Source of the DNA: Erinaceus europaeus
Taxonomy: Eukaryota > Chordata > Mammalia > Eulipotyphla > Erinaceidae
DNA length: 64,000 bases
Reading direction: 5' to 3'
Assembly: GCF_950295315.1 (NCBI RefSeq)
Contig: NC_080168.1
Location: 70,856,008 to 70,920,007, forward strand
The notes beneath the pieces were generated by a model. The model searched no databases. It was not told the DNA's origin and worked only from the letters and a program-made list of their open reading frames with translations. Shown piece after piece: positions 11,506 to 21,421 of this stretch (position 1 is the first letter of the stretch; each line of letters begins with the position of its first letter). A program made the position numbers and the translations under genes.

Positions 11506-11614
11506 TCAGAGAGGATAGGTTTCTGTTATTTTAAGCCACTCTGTGTTGGGGCAGAAATCCTAAGTAAACCAGGCAGAGACTAAGAATGCTGAGTAATCAC
11601 AGGGGATCTCAGAC

Positions 11615-11758
11615 TCCAGATATGGCACAATGGATACAGCACTGAACTCTCAAGCATCAAGTCCTGAGTTCAACCCCTGCTACTATGTGTGTCAGAGGGA
11701 TGCTGGGCATCTCTCTCTGTCTCTGTCTCTCTCTCTCTCTCGTCAGTTAAGCAATAAA
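11615..11758 (+). repeat. SINE-C copy
   Basis: 'atggcacaatggatacagc' A-box region, 'ctgagttcaacccctgc' B box and a CT tract. Confidence 0.75.
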
Positions 11759-11759
11759 T

Positions 11760-12105
11760 AAAACAGTGGGTTAAGCGCACATGGCGCAAAGCGCAAGGAC
11801 TGTCATAAGGATCCCGGTTCCAGCCCCCAGCTCCCCACCTGCAAGGGTGTTGCTTCACAGGTGGTGAAGCAGGTCTGCTGGTGTCTATCTTTCTCTCCCC
11901 CTCTCTGTCTTGCCCTTCTCTCTCCATTTCTCTCTGTCCTATCCAAAAACAACGACATGAATAGCAACAATAGTAATAACCACAACAGTGATAAAAACAA
12001 CCAAGGTAACAAAAGGGAAAAAATGGCCTTCAGGAGTAGTGGATTCGTGGTGCAGTCACCAAGCCCCAGCAATAACCCTGGAGGCAAAAAAAAAAAAAAA
12101 GGAAG
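11760..12105 (+). repeat. SINE-A copy, 5' truncated
   Basis: It starts inside the head at 'cagtgggttaagcgcac' and is full through to 'gccccagcaataaccctgg' and an A run at 12086-12101. Confidence 0.85.
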
Positions 12106-12236
12106 GAAGGAAGAAAGACAGGAAATCTTATCAGGTTTCTCATGTCACAGAAGAAGGCTCTAAGAGTTCTCTCCCCCTGAGAAACAAGTGAATCTATTTC
12201 ACCCAGAATGCTAAGCAACATGGTTTGCTATACTTA

Positions 12237-12440
12237 GAAAATATTGGGATCAGGTGATAGCACATGCTACAATTGTTGGATGCACATGTTACAATGTGTG
12301 AAGACTTGGGTTCAAGCTCCTGGTCCAACCTGTAGGGGGTAAATTTCACAAGAAGTGAAGCGATGCTAAAGGTGTCTCTCTTTCTCCCTATCTCCCCCTT
12401 CCCTCTTAATTTCTCTCTAAAATAAGGCATTTAAAAAGAA
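12237..12440 (+). repeat. SINE-B copy
   Basis: 'gatcaggtgatagcac' head, B box 'gggttcaagctcc', CT block and 'aataaggcattt' tail. Confidence 0.7.
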
Positions 12441-12444
12441 AATA

Positions 12445-12600
12445 TTTGCTAATCGATTGCACCACTGGAGGGGATAGGATACGGAGATCTGGTGGTGGGA
12501 ATTGTGTGGAGTTGTACTCCTCTTATCCTATGGTTTTGTCAGTGTTTCCTTTTTATAAATAAAATTTAAAAAATTAAAAAAATTAAAAATAAATAAAAAA
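12445..12600 (+). repeat. L1 3'-terminal fragment
   Basis: Carries the last about 100 bases of the L1 3' UTR ('ggtggtgggaattgtgtgg', 'atcctatggttttgt') with AATAAA and a long A-rich tail. Confidence 0.75.
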
Positions 12601-12742
12601 TAATAAAATATTTTGTAATATAAATTCTAGCTGTATAGTCTCTTATTCATGTTTAAAGTCTCAAGAAGAAAGAAGCTATTACTGAAGAGAAGAAAGCAGA
12701 AGAGCCAATTGGTGGCTGGCACCAATGTTTATTAAGTAGTTG

Positions 12743-12782
12743 ATGAATGAATGAATGAATGAATGAATGAATGAATGAATGA
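12743..12782. repeat. (TGAA)n microsatellite
   Basis: Ten near-perfect tetranucleotide units. Confidence 0.95.
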
Positions 12783-12799
12783 AGAATCATTTTTTAAAA

Positions 12800-12990
12800 C
12801 AACCTTCAGCAAAAGGCACATGTTACATATGCAAAGATCATTGTTTAAGCTCACAGTCCCAACCTGCAGAGGGGAAGCAAAAGCATCTCTCCTTCTGTCT
12901 GTCACCATCTATCAAAGAAAATGGTCACTAGGTATGGTGGTGTCCAGTAGGCACTGAGCCCCATTGATGAGCCCAGTAACAAAAAAAAAA
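12800..12990 (+). repeat. SINE-B copy, shortened
   Basis: Lacks the usual head. The 'gcacatgttacatatgcaaag' type region, 'gtttaagctcac' B-box remnant and 'gcactgagccccattga' tail are visible. Confidence 0.55.
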
Positions 12991-13189
12991 AGTTATCATC
13001 AGGCATAAATGCAGAACTTCTGTTTCTTATCCCTAAGCACCGGAGCAAGGAGCTTTTAAAAACTCAGCCAAGTGACACAAAAATATGTCTTCCACCAGAG
13101 AGCCACAAAAAAAAAGTTTGCAGAACACAAATACATACAATGAAAGCTTCCCAGGCACTGCCAAAAGCACTTTATGCTCCAGGAAATAA

Positions 13190-14275
13190 AAATGTTTCTC
13201 CCCACACAAAACAGAACTTGAACTAGAGTTAGTGTACTGCACCAAAGTAAAAGACTGGGGGGGGGGGGGGGGGCAGGTCCTGGGACATGATGGCAAAGAA
13301 GGACCTAGTGGGGATTGAAAAGTGAGAAATGTTATGCATGTACAAACCATTGTGTTTTACTGTCAAATTTAGACTTTCTAGCTTCTTTTCAACCTGAAAT
13401 CCCTATTCTCATCTGGTCTACTCCAACTTTTTGTTTTCTTTTTATTAAACATTTTAAAACATATTTTGTTATTTATTTATTACTGGATAGTGATAGAAAT
13501 TGAGAGGGGAGGGGAGATAGAGAGGGAGAGATACAGAGAGATAGCTGCAGCCCAGCTTCACCACTCATGAAGTTTTCCCCCTGCAGATAAGGACCATGGG
13601 CTCCTTTATTAAACATTTTGTCCTGCTTTATATCTTACTGCCTTTTAGCCATCAACTTGCATATGCAGCTATGATTCCATCTTGAACTCCCTGAGCAGAT
13701 GACCTCACCAGTGTGTCCTGGAACCTCACCTCTCCAGAGCTGTACACCACTAGGGAAAGATAGAAATAGGCTAGGGATATGAACTGACCTGCCAATGCTC
13801 ATGTCCAGTAGAGAAGCAATTACAGAAGCCAGACCTCCTACCTTCTGCTCTCCAAACAGAATTTTTGTCCATACTCCCAGGGGAGAAGAAATGTTAGGGG
13901 AAGATGACCAGAGTTATTTAAAATACAATGCCATCAGGACTTGGAAAGAGAAAAGAAAAAAAAAGGAAAGATATACAGAAGTAGTAATAGGTGCAGGTAG
14001 GACTTAAAAGGAAGAAGAAAAAGAAAAAAAAAAGGAAGGGAAGGCAGGACCATAGAAAAATGGGCAAAGATACATAAACATAGATAGATAGTTATATAAA
14101 TAATAGTCAACCCATATCTGTGATTTTGGGAGAGCTGCTGCAGTTTCCAGTGGAGGGAATAGAGACAGAGAATTCTCCTGGTGGGAAAAATGCGGAATTA
14201 TACCCCTGTTGTCTTATAATTTTGTAAATCAATATTAAATTACTGATAAAAAGTAAATAAAATTTTAAAAATTGC
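13190..14275 (+). repeat. L1 3' end, interrupted by a SINE
   Basis: 13190-13375 matches the L1 3' end at 25200-25380 ('gcaccaaagtaaaagact'). 13376-14275 matches the 3'-UTR type at 8800-9475 and ends in 'aataaaatttt'. A SINE splits it at 13452-13607. Confidence 0.7.
13452..13607 (-). repeat. SINE-B copy, partial
   Basis: Inserted into the L1. The flanking words 'tttattaaacatttt' occur on both sides (about 13441 and 13606) and look like the TSD. Confidence 0.7.
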
Positions 14276-14363
14276 CAGGCAGCCCATTAATTATAAGAAA
14301 ATATTTACACATCACACATCAGACAAATGATTGATGCCAAACATCTATAAAGAACTGGTACGG

Positions 14364-14404
14364 GGTGGGAGGGCAAGCGGTAGTGCAGCAGGTTAAGCAC
14401 ACCT
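14364..14404 (+). repeat. SINE-A head fragment fused to L1
   Basis: Only the first about 40 bases of SINE-A ('gcaagcggtagtgcagcagg') are present. The sequence switches directly to L1 at 'ttatattcataac'. Confidence 0.65.
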
Positions 14405-14493
14405 GGTTATATTCATAACAGCTTAATGCAAAACAGCCCAAACTTGGAAGCAACTCGGGTGCCCAGTGATAGACGATTAGCTAAGAAAGTTGT

Positions 14494-14496
<3 letters not shown>

Positions 14497-14547
<51 letters not shown>
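14497..14547. repeat. (TA)n microsatellite
   Basis: About 25 AT dinucleotides within the L1 ORF2 remnant. Confidence 0.95.
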
Positions 14548-14548
<1 letters not shown>

Positions 14549-14841
14549 CTCAGCTGTTAAAATAGTGAAATCATTTCTTTTGCCTCATCTTGGAAGGAGC
14601 TTAAAGGAATTATGTAAAGTGAGATAAGCCATAAATAAATAAATAAATAAATACTGGATGATCTCACTTATAAGCAGAACTTAAGAAACAAGGACAGAAG
14701 GGGGAAAACTCAAAGTAAAGCTCAGATTGGGTGGGTTGTATTGCCCTAAAGCAAAAGATTCTGAGAAAGGAGGCAGAGAAGGAGGGAGTGGAAAGAAGGA
14801 TTTGGGATGTTCGTGCATGATGGTGGAAAAGGACCTAAGCG

Positions 14842-15040
14842 TGGTCTGGGAGGTGGCACAGTGGTTAAAGCAATGGACTCTCAGGCATGAGGCCCCAAGT
14901 TCAATTCCCAGAAGCACATATACCAGAGTGATGTCTGGTTCTTTCTCTCTCTCTGCCTCGCTTCTTCATGAATAAATAAATACAACATTAAAAAAGGAAA
15001 GAAGGAAGGCAGGAAGGAAGGAAGGAAGAAAAGGATGTAA
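14842..15040 (+). repeat. SINE-C copy
   Basis: Head 'ggtctgggaggtggcacag', B box 'aagttcaattccc', 'aataaataaatac' and a GGAA-rich tail. Confidence 0.85.
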
Positions 15041-15135
15041 GCTAGAGGTGAGTGTTTTTCAGACACCTGTCATGAGGAGATGAAAAAAACTGTACCCATG
15101 TGTCAGCAACTGTCCTATAAGCCATTAAGCCCCCC

Positions 15136-15604
15136 ACCCCAACCCCCAATAAGGAGGAGAGGAGAGCAGAAGACAGTGGAGGGACAGGAGGCAAGGTGAA
15201 AATAAAGAATGTGAAGCCCTTACAATCCTCAAATCCAGTGGCTTTGTACAATCAGAATTCTTTAAATTGCTGTGTCCTAGAGACTTGAGAAGGGCTTTGT
15301 TTAGACGCCTGCCTTTCAGAGAAAGTGGGGGGTTCCTTGAAGACTTTGTGCTTTACTTAAACGAAAACATGCTTGCAAGTTCATAAATGTCAACCTGCAG
15401 AGGCAACAAATCAAGCTATAATTAAAAGGGAGGGAGCCTTTTACACACACACACACACATCTTATTTTACCTCAGTATAAATACCAGAGAGCACAAGAGA
15501 TGACAGGAATATGGAAAGCATATCTCTATGTTTCCTGCTATGTGTTTACTGAACAGGTTGGAAGAAGATAGTTATAACCATTATCTTACTATATTATTTC
15601 TATT
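15136..15604. other. Intergenic stretch, no gene seen
   Basis: Unassigned sequence with a short (CA)n at 15445-15460. Confidence 0.4.
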
Positions 15605-15850
15605 TTCTATCATTTTATTGGGGGGAGGTTAATGGACTAAAGTACAGTTGTTGACACGGGGAAACAATTTCTCATCTTCCTATGACAGGTGTCTGCAAAA
15701 CACTCTTACCTCCAACCTGGGTCCTTTCCCACCATCATGCACCAGGACCCCTTGGCCCTCTGCACTTCCTCCCTTCCCCTCTCTCCCCAGAGTCCTTTGC
15801 TTTGGGCAAATACACCAGCCTTACTATATTCCAGTATCTTTTCAAACTGC
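15605..15850 (-). repeat. L1 3'-UTR fragment
   Basis: Matches 26005-26345 and 34900-35080 ('ccaccatcatgcaccagga'), all on the minus strand. Confidence 0.7.
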
Positions 15851-16454
15851 TCCACACAGGGATGGAAGTGAGGCCTGTAAAAATAACTCAAAATTCCTAT
15901 GTCAAGTGGAGCGTGAAGATTTGGTTTAATTTTCAAAACCATTCCGGGTAGTTCTATGGCCTTAAAAAAAAAAAAAAAAAAAAAGTGGTTCTCATTTTAC
16001 TCCATTACAGTTCTGACAGCTGCAGGAGGCGTTCTAAAATGTATCAACTGGGATCTGCAATTTAGAATTCTGATCTCAGAGGGAAAGCAGGTTTGAAGAG
16101 TGGCCCACAGGCTCGGAAAAAAAGGATTCAGAATCTTGATAAGTCTTCTCAAAGGCAGAAGAACTGTGAAATTTTAACAAAAGGCAGCCAGCTCCCTCAA
16201 ACCCACCCTCCAAAAATGCTTCAGATCCACACTATACAACTTAATACTTTCCATGCTGTGTTATGTGTGGATCTACTGACTTTACTTCTGAATTTCACGT
16301 GCTCTGGACACATGTCTAACCATGTATAAGAAAGACACTTTATACAAACAAATTCAGAGAAACATGAGTGTTCAGAAATAAGCAGATATTATACCCACTT
16401 CCACAGTGTCAAATATGTTTCCTAGAAATTCACCCAGAAGAACCGTGCATTCTA
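15851..16454. other. Intergenic stretch, no gene seen
   Basis: Unique-looking sequence with a 20-base A run at 15965-15984. No exon recognised. Confidence 0.4.
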
Positions 16455-16960
16455 GGGCCTGGTGGGTGGCTCACCTGGTAGAGTGCATGTTGTTAGCATG
16501 TACGAGAACCTGGATTCAAGTCCCCTGACCACACCTGCAGGAGAAGCTTCACAAGTGTTGGAGTGGTGCTGCGGGTGTCTCTCACATGTTTTTCTCTCCA
16601 TCTCTCTCTTTTTTTCCCCTCCAGTCACTGGGGCTGGGTGCTGGCACTACAAATCCACCACTATGTGGTGGCTGCTTCTGGCGGCCTTTTTTAATCTTTT
16701 CATAGGACAGGACACAGAGAATTGAGAGGGGAGGGGAAGAGAGAGATAGAGAAGGGGAAAATAGACACCTGCAGACCTGCTTCACCGCTTGTGAAGTGAC
16801 CCTCCTGCAGGTAAGGAGAGGAAGCAAAAACCCAGGTCATTGCTCATTTCCTTCTACATAAGTACTATGTGCATAACTGGTTGTGCCACATCCTCACTCC
16901 CTCTCCATCACTATCTCTCTGTCTCCCACCCTCTATCAAAAAAGAAACTAATGTCCCAGA
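16455..16960 (+). repeat. SINE-B copy split by a SINE-A
   Basis: The head 'gggcctggtgggtggctcac' and B box precede the insertion. The last CT-rich part resumes at about 16906-16945. Confidence 0.65.
16605..16905 (-). repeat. SINE-A copy nested in SINE-B
   Basis: Minus orientation: 'gctgggtgctggcactac' 3' portion, purine-rich centre and degraded head near 16880. Confidence 0.75.
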
Positions 16961-17128
16961 GGTAGCGCAGTGGATAAAGCATTGGACTCTCAAGCATGAG
17001 GTTCTGAATTCAATCCCCGGCAGCACATGTACCAGAGTGATATCTGGTTCTTTCTCTCTCTCTCCTCCTATCTTTCTCATAAAAGAATAAATATTTTTTA
17101 AAAAAGAAGAAGAAAAAGAAAAAAGAAA
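16952..17128 (+). repeat. SINE-C copy
   Basis: 'ccagaggtagcgcagtggat' head, B box 'gaattcaatccccggc' and an A/G-rich tail. Confidence 0.85.
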
Positions 17129-17132
17129 ACAA

Positions 17133-17400
17133 AGGGGATCAGGCAGTAGTGCATCGGGCTAAGTGAACATCGTGCAAAGTGCAAAGGACCAACATAAAGA
17201 TCCCAGTTCAAGCCCCTGGATCCCCACCTGCAGGGGGTTCGCTTCACAAGCAGTGAAGCAGGTCTGCAGGTGTCTATCTTTCTCTTCCCCTCTCTGTCTT
17301 TCCCTCCTCTCTCGATTTTTCTCTGTCCTATCCAACAACAATGACATCAATAATAACAATAATAATCACAACAACAATAAAAAAGACTACTATGAACAAT
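17133..17400 (+). repeat. SINE-A copy
   Basis: 'ggatcaggcagtagtgcat' head, 'agttcaagcccctgg' B box and AAT-rich spacer, without the 'gagccccag' extension. Confidence 0.85.
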
Positions 17401-17409
17401 GTTCGGGGG

Positions 17410-17540
17410 AGGGGGCAAAGGTAAATAGCATAATGTTTGTGCAAAGAGACTCTCATGTCTGAGGCTCCAAAGTCCCTGGTTCAGTCCCCACCACAACCAC
17501 CGTAAGCCAGAGCTGAGCAATGCTCTGGTAAAACAAAGAC
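17410..17540 (+). repeat. SINE-D copy
   Basis: 'atagcataatgtttgtgc' head through 'gagctgagcaatgctctgg'. Confidence 0.8.
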
Positions 17541-17595
17541 AAAACAAACAAACAAACAAAAACAGTACAGACAGCAAGCCCCAGCAATAACCTGG

Positions 17596-17680
17596 GTGAC
17601 AGAGGATAGGAGAAGGGAGGGAAGGGGAGAAGAGGAGAGGGGAGAAGAGAAGAGGGGAGAAGAGGAGAGGAGAAAAGAAT
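17596..17680. repeat. G/A-rich low-complexity tract
   Basis: Purine run of 'gagaggggagaag' words. Confidence 0.85.
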
Positions 17681-17754
17681 TATGCTTTCAAGCTCACTTT
17701 CTCTTTCCACTGCCACAGACAACTCTTTGAACATAGAGATTTTGTTTTTCCTTA

Positions 17755-17912
17755 ATCTGCAGGTGTCTCTCTGTCTCTCTCCCTCTCTATCTCCCCCTTC
17801 ACTTTTAATTTCTCTCTGTCCTGTCAAATAAAAGAATGGAAGGAGGGCAAGGAAATGGCCATTGTGAACAGTGGATTCACTGTGCAGGCATGGAGCCCCA
17901 GTGGAAATTTTT
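17755..17912 (+). repeat. SINE-B/A 3' portion
   Basis: Starts at 'tgcaggtgtctctctgtc' and ends 'catggagccccagtgg'. No tRNA-like head remains. Confidence 0.6.
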
Positions 17913-18004
17913 TAAATAATTTTAATTAAAAATTATATATATATATATATATTTCCATATTTTTTAACAAGACAGTATGGTGGCACAAGAAAATAAAGAT
18001 AAGA

Positions 18005-18212
18005 AATCAGAATACCTCACTTGCAGGAGGGTCGCTTCATTCTCTCCCACTCTCTGTCTTCCCCTCCTCTCTCCATTTCTCTCTGTTCTATCCAACAACA
18101 GTGACAACAATGATAAACAACAAGGACAACAAAAGGGGAAAAAATAGCCTCCAGGAGCAGTGGATTCGTAGTGCAGACACTGAGCCCCAGCGATAACTCT
18201 AGAGGGGAAAAA
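18005..18212 (+). repeat. SINE-A copy, 5' truncated with internal gap
   Basis: 'cttgcaggagggtcgcttc' jumps straight to the CT block, so the 'ggtgaagcaggtctgcagg' part is deleted. The 3' end is complete. Confidence 0.7.
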
Positions 18213-18261
18213 AATCAGAATAATATATACAACAAATATAGACAATGTATATAAGACTAAT

Positions 18262-18535
18262 GTATAAGACCAGGAGATAATTCATTGTATACATTATGTA
18301 CCTTATTATACATGAGACCCTGGGTTCAAATCCCCAGCACCACATGGGAGCAAAAAGGGAAACTCATAGATGACAGAGTAGTGCTGTGGTTTATCTTTCT
18401 TTCTCTCTCTGTATCTCTGTATGTGAAACAAACGACAACAACAACAGGAAAAAAAAAAAGCCTAAAAAGACAACCTGGGAGCAGTGGACTTTCACATATC
18501 GAGGCTCCAGTATAGTTATCACCAAAAAGAAAAAA
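18262..18535 (+). repeat. Diverged tRNA-derived SINE
   Basis: 'gaccaggagataattcattg' head, 'gggttcaaatccccagc' B box and a 3' part with 'gcagtggactttcacatat'. Confidence 0.5.
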
Positions 18536-18689
18536 AAGATCATAATAATGTACTAGACAGAAGACACAACATTGCCACTGGGGGGAAAATATGATCAGTT
18601 TTGAGCAAAGAAGGCATACCTGGTGAGAGATGTTTCATTGTTACTGGAACAAAGACACATTCCCCCCACCCCCAGGAATACTAGCATAT

Positions 18690-18812
18690 AAGCCAGGTTG
18701 GGAAAACAACATAGGGTTATGCAAGAGACTTTCATGCCTGAGACTCTGAGGCCCAAGGTTCAACCCCCAACACCACTCAAAGTCACAGCTGAGCAGTGCT
18801 CTGGGAAAAAAA
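18690..18812 (+). repeat. SINE-D copy
   Basis: 'acatagggttatgc', 'caaggttcaacccccaac' and 'gctgagcagtgctctgg'. Confidence 0.75.
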
Positions 18813-18894
18813 TTAAATAGCAGATAACCAGGGAATTAAGCAAAAGTCCTGACAATTTGTTGTTATACTCAATCACAAGATCTCCATAGCTTAA

Positions 18895-19295
18895 CACAAG
18901 GTCTAAGTAAAAAAAGAAAGCTCAGCATCACTTGTTATTAGCAAAATGCACAGTAAAACCAGAATGAGATACTGCCTCACATTACTTGGATGCAAGTAAG
19001 AATGCCCTATATTAAAAAGATTGGAAACAACAGTGTCAAAGATATGGAGAAAGGGGTGCTCTGCTACATTGCTGGTGAGAGTAAAAACTGGTGAAGCCCT
19101 GTTGAAAGACTGTATGGAGAGTGCTTAAATAAATAAAAATGGAATTGCCTTATGATCCAGCAATACCACTCTTAGGCATTTATCCAAAGGACATATACAC
19201 ACCTATGTTCATAGCTGCATTATTCACAATAGCCTAAGAATGGAAGCAGCCTAAATTCCCACTGACATATGACTGGCTAAATAAATTGAACATAT
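18895..19295 (+). pseudogene. L1 ORF2 C-terminal fragment
   Basis: Decayed coding sequence for the C-terminal part of L1 ORF2p ('gcattattcacaatagcc', 'ccagcaataccactctt'). Many frame breaks suggest an older L1 than the next element. Confidence 0.65.
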
Positions 19296-20330
19296 GTGAG
19301 GTGCACAGTCCAGGTTGGAGCCTGGTGCCTATAATACACTGCAGGAAGTTTTGATGTTGTGATCTTTTCCCTTCTCTCTGTCTCTATTTCTCTCTAACTG
19401 AAAAGGTCTACCTGAAAGGTGAAGCCCCAGATACAACAAAAAATAAAGGGATAAATACAAAATAAAATAAGTGAATAAGAAACTCTCTCAGGACCCAGGG
19501 TACCTTCAGATCAGAGAAGAACATCTCCGGGTTGCAGACCATGTGTCAGTCAAGACAGGTGGCCAAGGACTTCCACAGGCGGGGCTATGGAGCAGAAGCA
19601 GCTGTGTTTCTCTCCTCTCCTCTCCCAGGTCAACTAGGAATGCCAAAGGAGATCACCTGAGACCACAACAATACAGGACTGGAACAACTTCAGGAACCCA
19701 CCAAATCAACAGTGAGTGCAAACACAAGTGACTCATGGCCAGAGAGGAGCCTAAGGAGAAACTGAGTGGCTGTTAACAGTACAGCAGTTTACCAGTTGAG
19801 GCACCACCTCCAGTCTGTTGTTGTTCTCCTGATGAGAACATGGTGAATAATTGCCTCAGAACATACAGACTATAAACGGTACTTGTTCAGAAACTCATAG
19901 GGCCCAGCAGTGCTGCCTGGCTTGGCAGAGAAGCTGAATTGAGCCTGGAGCTTTGGATCCTTGGGGTGTGAGAGTCTCTTTGCATACCACCGTATTATCT
20001 CTCCCCCACTCTGTTTTATCTCTTGGTCAAGAGTGAGTTACTAAGCTAAGAAGCCTACTTATAGTTTAAAAGCCTTCAGGCTCCCATAGCCTATATGGAA
20101 AAAAAAAAAAAAAAGAGCTAAAGAGGTGTTAACAGCACTGTGCTCCAACTCAGGGATTAAAATAATATTGAAAAAACTGTTAATTACCACAACTGTGAAC
20201 TCTCTAAGTACCTTTCTTTGACACAAGTCAATTCAGGCAAGTGTGATCAGTAATTGTAAAAGTACTGAGAAAGAGACCTCATAACATACTATATAGAATA
20301 GTTAAACCAATAAGAAGAAATATAGGAGAA

Positions 20331-21241
20331 ATGAACCAGGACAAAAGTCCAGCTAGAAGCCTCCCAAAGGCTGAAGCACAGAATAACGAGGTCAACATCC
20401 AAATGTTACTTAAGGAAATAGGAGTCAGGAAGAGTTTGAAAGAACTGTCATCAGAAATGCAGAAACAACAAATGAGACTTTGGAAGAAAACACTAATTAT
20501 CACAAGGTTATTAGAGAGCTGAAAGCTGAAATAGCTGAGCTAAGAACACAACTAACTGAACAAGCTAAAACAGTATCGCAACAGGGTAACAAAATAAATG
20601 AAAAACAGAAAACATTAGAAGGGAGAGAGAATGGAATAAATGAGACTGAAAACAGAATTAGCAAGATCGAGAATAAATTACAGAAAACTAAGAAATAAGT
20701 AATACATCTCAAAAACAGATTAAGAGATACTGAAAACAACAACAGAGACATATGGGATGACTTCAAACGAAATAATATACACATTATTGGCTTACCAGAG
20801 GAAGAAAGAAAAGGAGGGGAAGAAAGCATTCTTCAGGACATAAGTGCTGAGAACTTCTCTAGTCTAGACAACATAAAAGACATAAAGGTTCAAGAAGCCC
20901 AGAGGGTCCCAAACAGAATTAACCCAGACTTAAAGACACCAAGACACATCATATTTAGAATGAAAAGTAATAAGGATAAAGAAAGGATCCTGACAGCTGC
21001 AAGAGAAAAACAAAGAGTCACCCACAGAGGAAAACCCATAAGCTTAGAAGTGGACTTCTCCACACAAACACTACAGGCCAGAAGAGAATGGCAAGATATC
21101 TATCAAGTGCTCAATGAGAAAGGCTTTCAACCAAGACTACTGTATACTGCTAGACTGTCATTCAGACTAGATGGAGGCATAGAAACCTTCTCAGACAAGC
21201 AACAGTTGAAAGAATCAACTATCACCAAGACTGTCCTGTAA
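20331..21241 (+). pseudogene. L1 ORF1 (RNA-binding chaperone) remnant
   Basis: About 303 codons, compared with roughly 340 in human L1 ORF1p. The order is a basic N-terminal part, a heptad-rich coiled coil (20480-20695, 'IAELRTQLTEQAKTV' type), an RRM-like segment ('NNIHIIGLPEEE') and a C-terminal domain ('FRMKSNKDKERIL', 'YTARLSFRLDG'). A frame change between 20331-20520 and the next segment, and an in-frame TAA at 20696-20698, break it. The two later segments share one frame. In an intact element the product is a trimeric cytoplasmic RNA chaperone. Confidence 0.85.
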
Positions 21242-21398
21242 GAAGTTTTGAAAGGTCTTCTATAAACATCCAGATCATCATAAATAGGACATATATCAGA
21301 ACACTCTAAAAATCTATAATAATGGCACTAAAATATATTCAATCTATGATATCAATAAATGTCAATAGCCTGAATTCACCTATTAAAATACACAGAGT

Positions 21399-21421
21399 AA
21401 GGAGTCAGGCAGTAGTGCAGA
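21399..21421 (+). repeat. SINE-A head word at the L1 deletion junction
   Basis: 'ggagtcaggcagtagtgcag' equals the first 20 bases of SINE-A (compare 17133 and 27665). It lies between ORF2 codons near the N-terminus and codons that normally follow the endonuclease domain. Confidence 0.6.

Larger units (their letters stand above)
10191..11590 (+). repeat. Ancient interspersed repeat, split by younger SINEs
   Basis: 10255-10490 ('caaagtctttgcagatag') and 11500-11580 ('ttattttaagccactctg') resemble the two halves of an old mammalian repeat. The family is not assigned. It would be interrupted by elements at 10560-11030, 11073-11361 and 11368-11505. Confidence 0.35.
14405..15135 (+). repeat. Old L1 3' end with TA tract and SINE insertion
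   Basis: 'actcagctgttaaaatagtg' and 'gatgatctcacttataagc' are typical of the ORF2 end and 3' UTR of L1. SINE-C interrupts it at 14842-15040. Confidence 0.65.
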
